A DNA stretch of 64,000 nt from Diphasiastrum complanatum. Lineage: Eukaryota > Streptophyta > Lycopodiopsida > Lycopodiales > Lycopodiaceae. Positions within the stretch are counted from its first letter, which is position 1. The number at the start of each line of letters is the position of its first letter. The translations under genes were made by a program, and so were the position numbers. The stretch spans positions 3,325,184 through 3,389,183 of the forward strand of contig CM055101.1 in assembly GCA_029204225.1 (NCBI GenBank). The letters run 5' to 3'. The notes under the pieces are model-generated. The model did not search any database. It saw nothing but the letters and a program-made list of their open reading frames with translations, and was not told the origin of the DNA. This document shows, piece by piece, positions 21,300-32,743 of this stretch.

Positions 21300-22494
21300 G
21301 AGTCTACTTGGCAGGAGTAGCTACTGCTTCTCATTGCAATCTAATTTTCTTCCAAGCCTTAGATTTGCTACTATAGATCTGTTGTAAAATTTAGACTTGT
21401 AAACAACAGATAATGTTGAATAAAAAAAAATAGTGAAAATTCATCTACTACTAGCATGCATTCAAGTATTACAGATTATACACATCATTGAACATATAAT
21501 TGAAAAAACAGCTTATATATTAGAACTAAATTTACAATACAATTCTTGAGTGCTGTCTGTTTTTCAAATCAGCCCGTTGGCACGAGCTCTTCTTGCGAAT
21601 AGTATGACTAGCTACTGCTAATCTGTAAACTCGCTCTGGAGCTATCTTAGACTGTCTGTTTGTATTCTATCTGTGACTGTGTGTGTCTTCTACATCATGA
21701 TTTTGCATCCTTCGTCGATCTCTTTATGTGATCAATCCAGGGAATTGATTAGGTTAGAAGATCTAATCAAAAGAAATGCATTAGTCTTAACCAAAACTGA
21801 TTCCAGTTTTCTATTGTTGTCCTCTGTGAATCATCCGCCTTCTATATACTATGCCTTCACGCTGTAGGCCTTCGCTTTTCGCTTAAAGACCCTTTTAAGT
21901 TTTTAAGGGCAGTGTCGTCTTTTTTGTTTTTGAGCGCACCTTTGTTTTTCAAAGGCACCTTCGATTTTTTCAAAAAAGGAGAAAAAGAAGAAAAATGCGA
22001 AGGTAGGTCTGAAAACAATTTTAAGGCATTTTAAAGACAGTGTCACTTTTTTGGAAAGGCAAAAAATATGACAGTATGGTAGAAACCTTTTCTAAGGGCA
22101 GTGTCTCTTTTTCTAAGGAGGTGTCGCTTTTTCGGAAGGGCGAAAAATCCGAAGGACGAAAAAACCGACTTTCAGGCAAAAAACCAATTCTAAGATAAAC
22201 GTCACTTTTTAAAGGGTAAGTGTCTCTTTTTTTTAAGGGTCTAAACCTTTCAAAGGCATTTTAGGGACAATGTCTTTTTTTGCAAAAAATGCGAAAAATG
22301 CGACAGTGTCGGAGAAAGTTTTCAGAATTATTTTCTAAGTGTTTTAGACCTAGGGATGAATTTTCTTCATGACCCAAAAATGCAAACTGTGCGAAACCTA
22401 AAAAATACACAGTTGTAAAAAATAGGAAAGGAAAAACTAAGGAAAAATGCTAAGGCTTTGAAAGATAGAAATACTTGGTTTCTTCAGCTCCCTC
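21300..22494 (-). repeat. copia LTR region between a 3' pol half and a 5' gag half
   Basis: On the minus strand RNase H ends near 22510, followed by a polypurine-like GAGAGGGAGC and then about 1.1-1.2 kb without coding capacity. The next gag begins at 21262. The part at 21880-22450 is rich in short repeats (AAGGGCAGTGTC, AAAAATGCGAA, CGAAGG), also seen in the LTR at 45682-46583. Exact LTR ends were not fixed. Confidence 0.55.
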
Positions 22495-22499
22495 TCAAA

Positions 22500-24542
22500 G
22501 CTGTATTTTTCTGATTCCTAAGCTTGCACGCTGCTTCTAAAAAATCACCTTGTCAAGAGGCTTCTTGAAGATATCAGACACCATCTGCTTTGTTGGAATG
22601 AACTTGGTCTTCAACCTGTCTTTCTTAACCAGATCTCTTATCAGATGATATTTGATAATACTGGATCTTTCATTAGATGAATGACAGATGTATTATCCAT
22701 AAATAACAGCAGCGACTCGTTGGAGTTCTCTCCCAGTCTGTCAAGGAACTGCTTGAGCCATGCAAGTTCGTTCACCATCTTGGCTACTGCAACATACTCT
22801 GCTTCGCAGGATGATTGCGCGATCATAGTGTGCTTCCTGTTGATCCATATGACAGCTGCTCCAACTGCTATCGTGCATCCTTCTGAGATGCTCCTGTAGT
22901 CATCTTTTAGGGATGCCCAACTTGCAGTGCTATAGGATTTGATCTAGAATCCTTCATGCTGAGAAAAGCATAGCCCATAATCCTTCGTCTGTTGAAGGTA
23001 TTGCAGAATTCTCTTGGCTATCTTCTAGTGCATAGGGCCTGGATTGACATTAAACTGGTCATTCTGATAAATACATAAGCAATGCCAGGGCATATGTTAT
23101 CTGCCAAGTAAATGAGTGATCCGATTAATCTCTTGTAGGGCATGTTCTGCATGGCTTCCTACTCTTCTACGTTCTGCGGGTAGTCTTGCTTGGTCAGATT
23201 CGTTCCAACTACCATAGGCGTGTTAGCTCCCTTGCAGTCTGTCATTTGAAAATCATCAATGATTTTCTGGATGTATCTTGATTGGTGAAGATACAACTTC
23301 TCTCCATCAAGTTCTCTATCAACCTGCAATCCTAGATAGCATCTTGCTTCTCCTAGGTCTGATATTTCAAAATGTTGTGAAATATTATGCTTCACCTAAG
23401 CAATCAGCTCGTTGCTTCTGGATAGAATCAAAGTGTCATCCACGTTGACTGCTATGATTATGATTTTTCCATCTGTGACCTTTGAATAGACATTGTAGTT
23501 GGCCATCAATGGTTGAAATCTCAAGGATATGAGAGTGTGATCCTTCTTCTTATACCACTGCCTGGCAGATTGCTTTAGTTCTGTTTCTTTGCATTTGGCA
23601 GGCGTAGTTTGCAAAGCGTGAGCAGATGAATCCTGGTGGTTGGTCCATATAGACCTCTTCATTCAACTCGCCGTGTAGGAAGGCAGTTTTCTCATCCACT
23701 ATGTGGATCTTGAGACTGTATGCTGCTGCATATGCAAATAACAAGCGTAAGGACGAATGCTTTACGACTAGAGAAAATGTTTCACTATAGTCAACACCAT
23801 ACTTCTGAGAGAAACCTTTCGCCACCAATCTGGCCTTGTATTTTGATACGTTGCCATCAGGTCCATACTTGTACTTGAAAATCCATTTGTACTTTACAGT
23901 CTTCTTGTCTGCTGGTAATGGCTACAAATTTCAGACCTTGTTCTACTCCATGGAATTCATCTCGTCTTCCATCGCTTTAATCCACTTGTCCTTCTCTGGA
24001 CAGCTGATAGCTTTCTCATATGTTTGAGGTTCTCCTCCAAATCCATGGAACTCCTCTGATATAGAGGCTGAGCTATCAGGTACAACTCTGAGAGGTGCTC
24101 TTCTTTCTCGCGTGGATCTTCTTGGAGAGTTCGCAGTCAGATCGATGGCCTTGTCTTTGTTGACTGCTGGATTGCCGCGAGTAGGAGGTGTCCTGGGCAC
24201 AGGATGTGCGTCTTGTTGCTCATCATCTGAATAGTCACTCTGTCCATATGGAATTTGAGCATCTTGTTCCGGGTGCTCAGGGTCCGCTCCCTCCGTAGAT
24301 GTCGGCAGGTCATCTGGTCAAGATTTTGTAGCCAACTGGATCTCCGTCAGCCATTGTCTTTGACTCATCAAATCTGACGTCTCTGACAGTCTTGATCTGT
24401 CTATTGTCAAACATGTAGATCTTATAGTATGATGAATGAACATCATATCGTACGAGAAATTCCCGCTCCACCGTTTCATCCAGCTTCGTTCTTTTTTTAT
24501 TTGGAATGTGGGCGTATGCAACGCATCAAAAAATGCGCACAT
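22500..24542 (-). pseudogene. copia integrase tail, reverse transcriptase and RNase H
   Basis: On the minus strand from 24542: an integrase-RT linker, RRSTRERRAPLR, then KDKWIKAMEDEMNSME (24000-23943). RT follows with YKARLVAKGFSQKYG, DYSETFS, an EKTAFLHGELNEEVYM block (about 23700) and AVNVDDTLIL as the catalytic box (about 23430). ISDLGEARCYLGLQ lies in the frame ending 23159. RNase H shows SSCEAEYVAVAK and FMDNTSVI (22826-22641). There are at least four frameshifts and several stops. The 3' end meets the LTR region at about 22494. Confidence 0.8.
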
Positions 24543-24559
24543 GTGTCAAACTTGGTTTG

Positions 24560-26460
24560 TTCCCCCCTGGACTAATGGGAGAGCTCTATTTCAAATTTCG
24601 GACTTGCCGAACAATGTAGTGTGAAATGGCCCTTGAATAACATAGCAACAGGTTGATGCTACTGCAGGCAAAAGAAGAGAATCGATCATCCGTGTGCTCA
24701 TCTTCTTCTTATTTTTCCGATGACTATGGTGCCAATTGTCATTTTGGACCTCAAAAGATTGCCTTAGTCTTCATTCTCATCTAATCTGTATTAAGTTGGA
24801 AAGCAGAGGCGACCAAGAATCTTTTCTAGGACAACTTTGTTTGGTTAATTGTGTTGTCAAATGCAAAGGAATAATAACCATAAAAAAATCTTATCATATC
24901 AGAACAAGCTGGTAATTGGCAATTAAAAATTTACAAGGTCAAACTCATCTTCAAAAAGACAAAAAGACAAAAAGACGAAAGTTGTATCGTAAGAGATTGA
25001 AGTTTCTAGTGCTTGTATCAAACTTTGTTATTATCTATTAAAGTTTTAAATGTATGTATTCTAGTTATTATTACGGTATTGTCATTAAGGTCTTGCTGCA
25101 ATGTAGAAATCGTGAGATCACAATCCATAAAACATTTGATTGTAAAAGTTTAAAACAAGGCATAAAATTTTTACTAAGCTATTATTCTTCATTCTTTTAT
25201 TCTTCACAAAAAGTTAAAATATGACAATATGACATGGCAAAAACTTTGTGATATAATACCACATCGTTCTTGTTTAGTAGGATTTTTATTAATGACGTGA
25301 CACATCACACAACTTTATTCACACAACCTCAAGACATGGCATTATTGCCGAGTTATTTTGTTGCGTGATTTTCATAAATGATTTGACATGTGGCACAACT
25401 TTTCACATGCAAAAGATGGTTGGCCAAAAGAGCAACATATCATTATTTGATCTCAAGTTTCAACTTAAATGAGGTGAATGGACTAAACACAAATGACTCT
25501 AGATTTTATTACATTTGAGAGAAAAAATTAAAACCGAGAAACTTGAACGGATGGAGAGCCGTGCATGCCATTCGGGAATTGGGGGCTGCTTAAGGAGTGC
25601 ACTCCAAGTGCACCTGCACTTATGGATGGGGCTAAGGGAAAAACAAGAGATATCTTCCCTTTGGATCGAGTGGTTCCGGTGCATAGCAGATGGTGCACTC
25701 TCTAATGAGAGACGAGAATTGAGGAAGAAGGACAATTTGGGTCTTTTGTTGTCGGAGGACCGAGGTTCTCTTCCTTTTGGGCTACTTGGTGAGCACCAAG
25801 TCACATTAATTGCTGCTGCATATTATTAATAATAAAAAGTAGTATCATATATTATTAACTACTAATAATTTAATATTATATTGGGAGCTTGGCCAATGGG
25901 CATGCGGATTTTCTTCTCCTCGACTGTGGGAGCTCGACTCCCGGCACTGACAACGCGCAAATACCCGATGAATAAAAATAACTACGTGCCTGCTACCGCC
26001 TCCTGCTTCCTTCGTCGATGCCGCTGCCTCTGATCTTTGCCACAACTGCTGCAGCAACAGCAGGAGGATGGCAGCGGATTGCGATCCATCCATCCACTTT
26101 ACTCCCATCTCCAGATCGCATAAATAAGTAGAACGTAGAAGGGAAATGGTATTCGCAGTATAGAATTTGGTTATCAGTTCATGCATGTCTGTATCAGCTT
26201 AGAGTTCACATCAGTGACACTGTTTTCTCTGTCTGTCTGCTGCTGCATTCTTTCTGGAATTTCCAGCTTTGGTCGAAAACCCATCCATCCCTTGCATTTT
26301 GTCTGATGCAGCCAGAAACCCTCTTCTCACGTATTTCTGTAAGTCGCTTTCTACCTCGAAATCTGTCCAGCCGTTTTGGATTATTTCCTACAGGTACTTT
26401 CCTTAGGAGCTCTGTTTATAACTGTAGGAGGAGTTCTGTCCTTGTAACTGTCGACTGAAC
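24560..26460. other. non-coding; upstream flank of the SDR gene
   Basis: No supported gene. A perfect 12-base palindrome GGAGTGCACTCC lies at 25594-25605, within ORFs on both strands that have no recognisable family. The stretch 25800-25880 is extremely AT-rich. A TATA-like CATAAATAAG near 26118 lies about 400 bases before the SDR start and could be its promoter, but this is weak. Confidence 0.5.
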
Positions 26461-26514
26461 AATCCTTAGAAGACGATATTTTCGACTTGTAATCCTAGGA
26501 AAGGAGTGGCAGAA

Positions 26515-28255
26515 ATGGGTTTGATCTCTCTGGTAACTGGGATATCTGGTCCCAGCGGATTCGGGTCCTCATCTACTGCAGAAGAAGTGACAAAGGGAGT
26601 GGATGCAAGCCGAATCACTGCCATTGTCACGGGCGGTGCGAGCGGGATCGGTGCAGAAACATCCAGAGTCCTTGCTTTGCGAGGAGCACATGTGATCATT
26701 GCAGCTAGAAATCTAAGTGCCGCTGCTGACGTGAAAGAAAAGATAGTCAGGGACATCCCTGGCGCTCGGGTGGACATTATGAAGCTTGATTTGAGCTCCA
26801 TGGAATCTGTTCGAAGCTTCGCCTCTGAATTTACTGCCAAGCGACTACCTCTAAATCTCTTAATGTAAGCAGTGTTCGTAGTATTTTCGCACTCTATTCC
26901 ATGTTCGAAGCTGTCTGATTGTGTCAAGCCTGTAAAAACTTATAAATCTGTTTATACAGTAACAATGCCATTGTGCAGTAACAATGCAGGAGTGATGCTG
27001 TGTCCTTTCGATCTATCAAAAGATGGAATAGAGATGCATTTTGCAACCAATCACCTAGGTATGTTAACATCGTCGCCATATACCTCCAGCTATTTCTTCG
27101 AAGCTATTCATGTGAATAATGATCGTTATTATTTTGTACTGACTGCAGGACACTTTCTCTTAACAAATCTGCTGCTCGACACTATGAGACAAACTGCCAA
27201 GGAGTCACGTATCGAGGGACGCATTGTGAATCTCTCCTCCGTTGCACATATTGCAGCGTATTCTGATGCAATTCGGTTCGATAGTCTTAACGACAAGACT
27301 CGGTGGGTGTACATATTTTGCTTATAAGATTTGGTACTTCCACAGAGCGTTCAAAATTGCTTGTTGCTGATAGGACTTCTGGCACGTGCAGATACGTAGA
27401 TAGAGGAGCTTATGGACAGTCTAAGTTGGCCAACATACTGCATTCGAAGGAATTGTCAAGAAGACTTGCGGTACATGTTACACATATTCCACGCATTAGA
27501 ATGCAATATTTTTGGTTTTTACCGTTATGACTTCCGGATTCCACATGCATATCTGATTTCATCAACTTCTTTGTACTGCGTTCACCAAAGCATAAACAAA
27601 TCTGGTTCTAATAGTGGATTTTCAGGCTGAAGGTGTTAATATCACTGCGAATGCTGTTCATCCTGGGTTCATCATGACCCCGTTGATGAGATATTCAAAG
27701 AATTTAATGAGTAAGAAATGTTCGTTGCGCAGTTCGAGCTGCATATTAGATTTGTCTATATTTGGCGAATGGAGTGGTAGCTTTGGTTTTGGAGGCAAAA
27801 AGTTTTAAAGCTCTTAGCTTGTGTTGTTACTAACAACTGCCCAAATTTCATCTTGCAGAGTTTCTGAAATTTTTTTCAAGCTTCTTGTGGAAGAACGTGT
27901 CGCAGGCAAGTGCAAATAGCACCCTTACATACAGAGGTTCTATGCTGTTCATGTGCTGTGTGTATCATGATGCAGGCTATTCTTGCGCATGTACTGGGTT
28001 GATCTGATCTGACATTATTAGTCAATTCATTTAGCTATTTGAGTCTGCCATCAAAGAAGGTCATGTAACATTGAAAAATATTTTCATGTTTTGCAGGGTG
28101 CATCTACCACCTGCTACGTTGCTTTGCATCCAAATTTAAAGGGTGTGAGTGGGAAGTACTTTTCAGATTGCAATGAAGCTAGACCAAATACTCTTGCTAC
28201 CAACGAAGAGCTGGCAAAGAGGCTTTGGGAATTCAGTCAAAAGCGAACTACCTGA
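26515..28255 (+). CDS. short-chain dehydrogenase/reductase, TIC32/RDH-like, 7 exons
   Basis: Exons: 26515-26864, 26979-27058, 27149-27302, 27392-27470, 27626-27710, 27859-27905 and 28097-28255. They join in frame to 317 codons plus TGA. The start is the ATG at 26515; a GTG three codons upstream is not a start. The protein is a classical NAD(P)-dependent oxidoreductase with the Rossmann motif TGGASGIG at residues 39-46, NNAG at 118-121, NLSS at 171-174, and catalytic YGQSK with Tyr202 and Lys206. Length and the C-terminal TTCYVALHP...[11 protein letters not shown] layout match plant TIC32-like/retinol-dehydrogenase-like proteins. In angiosperms TIC32 is a redox sensor at the chloroplast inner envelope; location here is only inferred. 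Introns are 89-191 bases. Five are GT-AG; intron 6 starts GC (CAG/GCAAGT). All key residues are intact. Confidence 0.9.
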
Positions 28256-29398
28256 AGCTGCTCTGGGGGATCAGCTGAAGTTTTCATAGTATCTTCTCGT
28301 TGTAATATTACCAAGATGGAAGTCATTTTGGCTGGTTTCACTATACCCAGTTGTGGCATTAGGGATTGGAGATGAGAGTACAAACAATAGGGGCTACTTT
28401 GGTTGGAGCTAAGCTAGTTCAACTTGAATTCTTTTGAAATTGCTTATATCCAATGGAATAACATATGCTTAAAAGCTTAGTCGTAAAGAAAATGCATCCA
28501 TTCCCACTTAGTAGTGCAAGCATTTTACAACTCTCTCTTAAATGCTTGCCCATCTAATTGTGTACACCTTGTGAATGCATTGAGATGTTCTATAGTCGCT
28601 TGTTTGATGATACTCACCCTTTCTTTGCGTGACAAAAAATAAGACAGCTGAAGGACAATTGATTGCCTGTCCAATGAAGTTATACTTGCATGTTTTGAGA
28701 ATTATTGCATGCACTTTCCAAGTATGGTTGCATGTGTCTTCCAAGTCAAATCGCACAATGTGTACTCAATAATTGAATTGGTTGAGTGTATGGCTACAAT
28801 AAAACGGTTTTTATCTTACCTCAAAACTATTCTTGGTATAGGGCTTGATGCTAGATCAATGTTGTTTAATAACTACAAAAAAACATGCATTGTACTCGAA
28901 CCATGATCAAGCTTTGTTAGCAAGCAATATGATGTACTCAAAAGTCCAAAAGGAAATTTGATTGCTAGTTGATCCAACAATATGGGATAATATCTATGAC
29001 CATATAATTAAAACCTCACAAATTTGCTTCTGAATCAAATATGGTTGCTTTGAACTAATTTTAAGAATAGCAATAGTTCACACATTACTTAAATGAAGGC
29101 TCTAATAACATGGCAACAAAATGGTTTACACTCTAGATCATTGCATTTTTGGAATGAATAAAAATTTTACTACTAACAAAAATAAATAAATTTAGTATTG
29201 AAAACTAAAGCTCTCTTTAGAACAATCAATGAATCTTCTCATGTTGTTTGGTGTATCTTGCTCTAGCTGTGGGCTCATCCACCCTAGTTTAAATTCAATA
29301 TGATCCGATAGGTTTCATAAGTTTCAAATTCTTTGTGATCCCACAAATTTGATATTGACAAGAATTATAGTCAATGAAAGACTAATAGATGTGATGTG

Positions 29399-29399
<1 letters not shown>

Positions 29400-29431
<32 letters not shown>
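29400..29431. repeat. (GT)16 microsatellite
   Basis: Uninterrupted GT dinucleotides; overlapping ORFs with poly-Cys/Val or His/Thr are artefacts. Confidence 0.97.
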
Positions 29432-29432
<1 letters not shown>

Positions 29433-29723
29433 ACGCGTTCGCATAAGTGTGTAATTGCATGTTTCGAAGCAAAACTCAATTCAAAACATGTTGCGAGAAA
29501 TCTCATTACAATTTCTCAAATCATACCTTAAAAACAGATTTTGTTTTATTTATTTTTTGGTTTTATGATGTTTCAACGTATTTAGTTGCTAGCTAAACTT
29601 TAGGATTTTATAATAATTATTTCTAATCCTTAATCCAATTTTTAACGGATTTAGTTTTATGCTCAATGGAATTTCTTATTTTAAATGCAATTTAACAATG
29701 TTCCTAGATGCATATTCGTTGGG

Positions 29724-29748
29724 TCTCTCTCTCTCTCTCTCTCTCTCT
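29724..29748. repeat. (TC)12 microsatellite
   Basis: Uninterrupted TC dinucleotides in AT-rich non-coding sequence. Confidence 0.95.
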
Positions 29749-30824
29749 ATCAACTCCAAGTGAGCTACTCGTCGCCAACATGCATATATCCAACCATCCT
29801 CCCAAGGGAGTAGTTCAAAGTTCAAAGCCACATCATTAAAATAACATTGAATTTCAAGCCAATTGCTTGATGATTCTAACTTGGAAAAGGTCGTCCATTA
29901 ACTATTCACATGCAATTTATAAAGGAAATCATTCATTGGATTTAAGACAGGGTTGGTTGCAGTTTTGTAGGACATTTGCCCATTAACTTCAATGGCCAAT
30001 TACTTGTATTTTTTTTGTTTTGATCCCAATTACTTGCATTTTAGGAGGATGTTTTCTTGAGCTAGCAATTTTTGATTGTTTTGGAAGATGGTTGCTTATT
30101 GGTTTTTGAGGGAATTTATATTCAAATTTGACAATTGCATGCTATGTTGGATGAAACACGGAGCTAAAACAAGATGACCCACAATTGCTGCCTATGTTGG
30201 ATGCATGTCACTCCTAATATGGAATTTAGAAGACAAAAATGTTTCACAGCTTCATTTCCTTCTATAAAGATTTGGATCTAGACTCAAAATTTAGGTTGAG
30301 TTTTGAATAAACTTACTTAAAGATGCAAATGTTCCTACAAATAAAAGTAATAAAGTTTAGGTGTAGGTTCAAGTTTTGCTGTAATAGAAGTAATAAAGCT
30401 GGTATAGGTTCAAATTCAGGTTAGATTTACATTTACGTTTAGGTTTTTGTCATCAATCTAGTCTTCCTTCATGTCAAGGATAGTTCAGTTTGTAGCCCAT
30501 TAAGTAAAGACCATCTTAGCAAGATTGTAATTGTCTTGGCATGACTTAGGAAATTGATCAACTAGTTTAAATAATAAATTTTGTGAAGTACACACAAGTA
30601 AATCATATGCATACTTCAATTAGTTCATACCATAAATTATGGCAAATGAATGGGCAAGTTCAATTCTCAAGCCCTCGCATTTCAATTTATTTGTAAAGCA
30701 AATGACAAATAGCTTATTTGTATCTTAAGGCAATTGCCAAAACGAAAGGGCATATTGTTGCTGGAACATGTAGACATGCATAAACTAGTTGGTAAAAACA
30801 TAAGCCTATTGTTGAGAAATGTTT

Positions 30825-31085
30825 GTCATTGAACCCCCCGCTCGCTCTCCCCTTCCCCCGTCCTTCTCTCCCTCCCTCCCCTATATCTGCTCCCTCCCCC
30901 TTCGCAACTCGCTCTCCCACCCCCCGGGCTGCTAGCCCGATCACAGTGACCCGAGGGCGCCATGGCACACATACCCCCCTTCCAGGAGAGTGCGAGAGGG
31001 GGGTGGTCCCGGCAGGCAGCGCTCACGCTGCCCGGCTTGATGGGCAACGTGAGCGGCCCGTGAAACACCATTATTTTTCTAGCAT
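30825..31085. mobile_element. GC-rich island ending in a CACTA-like terminus
   Basis: The base composition switches abruptly to C-rich (runs of CCCTCC), then to a segment with GCTCACGCTGCCCGGC at about 31022. It ends GAAACACCATTATTTTTCTAGC near 31083, after which the sequence is AT-rich again. Read on the minus strand, the end (GCTAGAAAAATAATGGTGTTTC followed by GCTCACGTTGCCC) resembles 39491-39540 (CTACAAGAAAAGTGGTTTC, GCTCATGCTGCCC). Both resemble CACTA-type termini. ORFs here are low-complexity Pro/Arg frames, not genes. Confidence 0.4.
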
Positions 31086-31089
31086 TCAA

Positions 31090-32126
31090 GGGGTTTCTTC
31101 TTCAACCGAACTAATCTAGTGAGAACAAAAGTCAATCCCCTTTTTCTCCCACTTAAATTAAGTTCTCCGATAGCTTGCCCTATGTATCTACCATGCTCAA
31201 AATGGATTTCATCTCAAGTTTGAACGTGTCATTGAAGTAGTAGATTAGGAAAGAAAGTGCACAATTTCTTTTAGTCAAGTTCTTAATATGCTGGAAATTT
31301 GGAAAAAAGTACATTGCACAACGATCTATTCATTCTTTGATTAAAATCTTGCACTCTGTTGGGTGTCATTTAGCTATTAACTTTGAATGTTATCTGCAAA
31401 AAAAAGAAATACTTGAGAGGCTTCAAAAAAACTCCAAAAGCTTTACATCCTATTTATGAACTCAAAAGTAGAGGAGATGCAAGATACGCTCCATCAAAGA
31501 AACACCTTTCAACTTCATTCTATGGAAGGCCAGATGAAGAGTTCTCTGTAGACAAAAGTATCAAAACTGGTAAGTTTTAAGTTTTTAGGATGAAAGTCCA
31601 CCATTTCAAAAGAGTACTGATCTTGCACTTAGCAGTGAAACTATGCCAAATGGATAGCACAAAAAGGGTGCAAACATATTTCCCAAGGCATACTAGTAGG
31701 CAAAAATCATAACCCATGAAAACTGCCACAAAAACTGCCACATATGCATTGTAAAAGACTAAAAGAATTTTAAGTTTTTATGGGAATGAGTTTACATCAC
31801 ATACCTCCCATTTTGGCAATGTACATCTCAAAATGGGTTCCCATTGTTGGAGTGATTAGATAAGCACCTTGATTGTTGACCCTATAAAGAGATATAGTCA
31901 AACTCTAGGGCTGGTAATCCACGTTAAATCAACCGCAAAGCATAGAAAAAAGGACACCAATAAAACTCGTGAAAATCTCCCATTTTCTTTAACTTGGTAT
32001 GGTGTAATATATAATCCACGCAGAGTCTGCGAACATGTATGTCGTCCATACCAACCTGGTGGAGGGTTAAAGAATTGGCTCTCTGGTGTTATAAACACAT
32101 GGTCTCTTTCGTACACACTTTTGGTG
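31090..32126. other. non-coding stretch
   Basis: No family recognised. ORFs at 31383-31580 and 31869-32183 have no motif. The right edge is the probable target of the copia insertion beginning at 32132; AAACC at 32127-32131 could be one copy of its target duplication, but the other end is missing. Confidence 0.5.
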
Positions 32127-32131
32127 AAACC

Positions 32132-32743
32132 TGTTGAATTCACACGTGTGGGATGCCCTACACATGTACTTTTGATCTCCTAAGCCCAATAATACCATAA
32201 AGATCAAACTAGCATTGATTGACAATAGGAAAGCTGATCATACAAGAAATATTATTGTGTTACAAGCAAGATCTATCAACAACATATGAAACTAAGTACA
32301 ATAAATGCCTCAACTCGGCTAGAGAGAGAATATGAATGTACAAACTTGAGTAGAGAGAGAGGCACAAAGAGCTTAGTCTCCAAATTTGCATTACACACAA
32401 AAATCATCATCTTCTCAATGAGAGTACATCACATATATATAGATCCATGGACTCTCCTCCTACTTTGAGTTGAATTGGAGTTATGAATCCACCTCTCAAG
32501 CTATCTAGACTTATTCAAGCCACCTCAGTATGTCTAATTGTGCCACCTAGTATTTTCATGCATTAAATGTGGCATGCAAAGTACAAATGGCAATTCCTAT
32601 GATAGTTCGAGTTTCTACTTCTCCCTACCTTGAATATTTTATTCTAAGATGATTCTTTACTAAGCCAAAAGAGCTCAATTCATCTTTGGCATTTTTAGGA
32701 CCCCTACTTACAACATTAGATAGATTTTTCCAATATTTCAACA
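32132..32743 (-). repeat. copia 3' LTR (612 bp)
   Basis: On the minus strand it begins TGTTGAAATATTGG at 32743, after the purine-rich TTTTTAGGAG, and ends ...CACACGTGTGAATTCAACA at 32132. The end matches the LTR ends at 3490 and 4541. Bases 32580-32743 recur in inverse orientation at 40397-40557. A TATA-like motif on the minus strand near 32435 (TATATATGTG) could drive it. Confidence 0.8.

Larger units (their letters stand above)
28256..30820. other. SDR 3' flank and non-coding stretch
   Basis: The first 200 bases after the stop are probably the SDR 3' untranslated region. No further supported gene is seen. Short ORFs at 28538-28756 and 28709-28906 overlap on opposite strands without motifs. 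Two microsatellites are listed separately. Confidence 0.55.

Noticed and set aside
26466-26927. 153-codon ORF antisense to SDR exon 1
   Set aside because: Shadow of the real exon; the sense frame has the conserved SDR motifs.
30823-31119. Pro/Arg-rich ORFs in the GC-rich island
   Set aside because: Low complexity, open in several frames because of composition; no motif.
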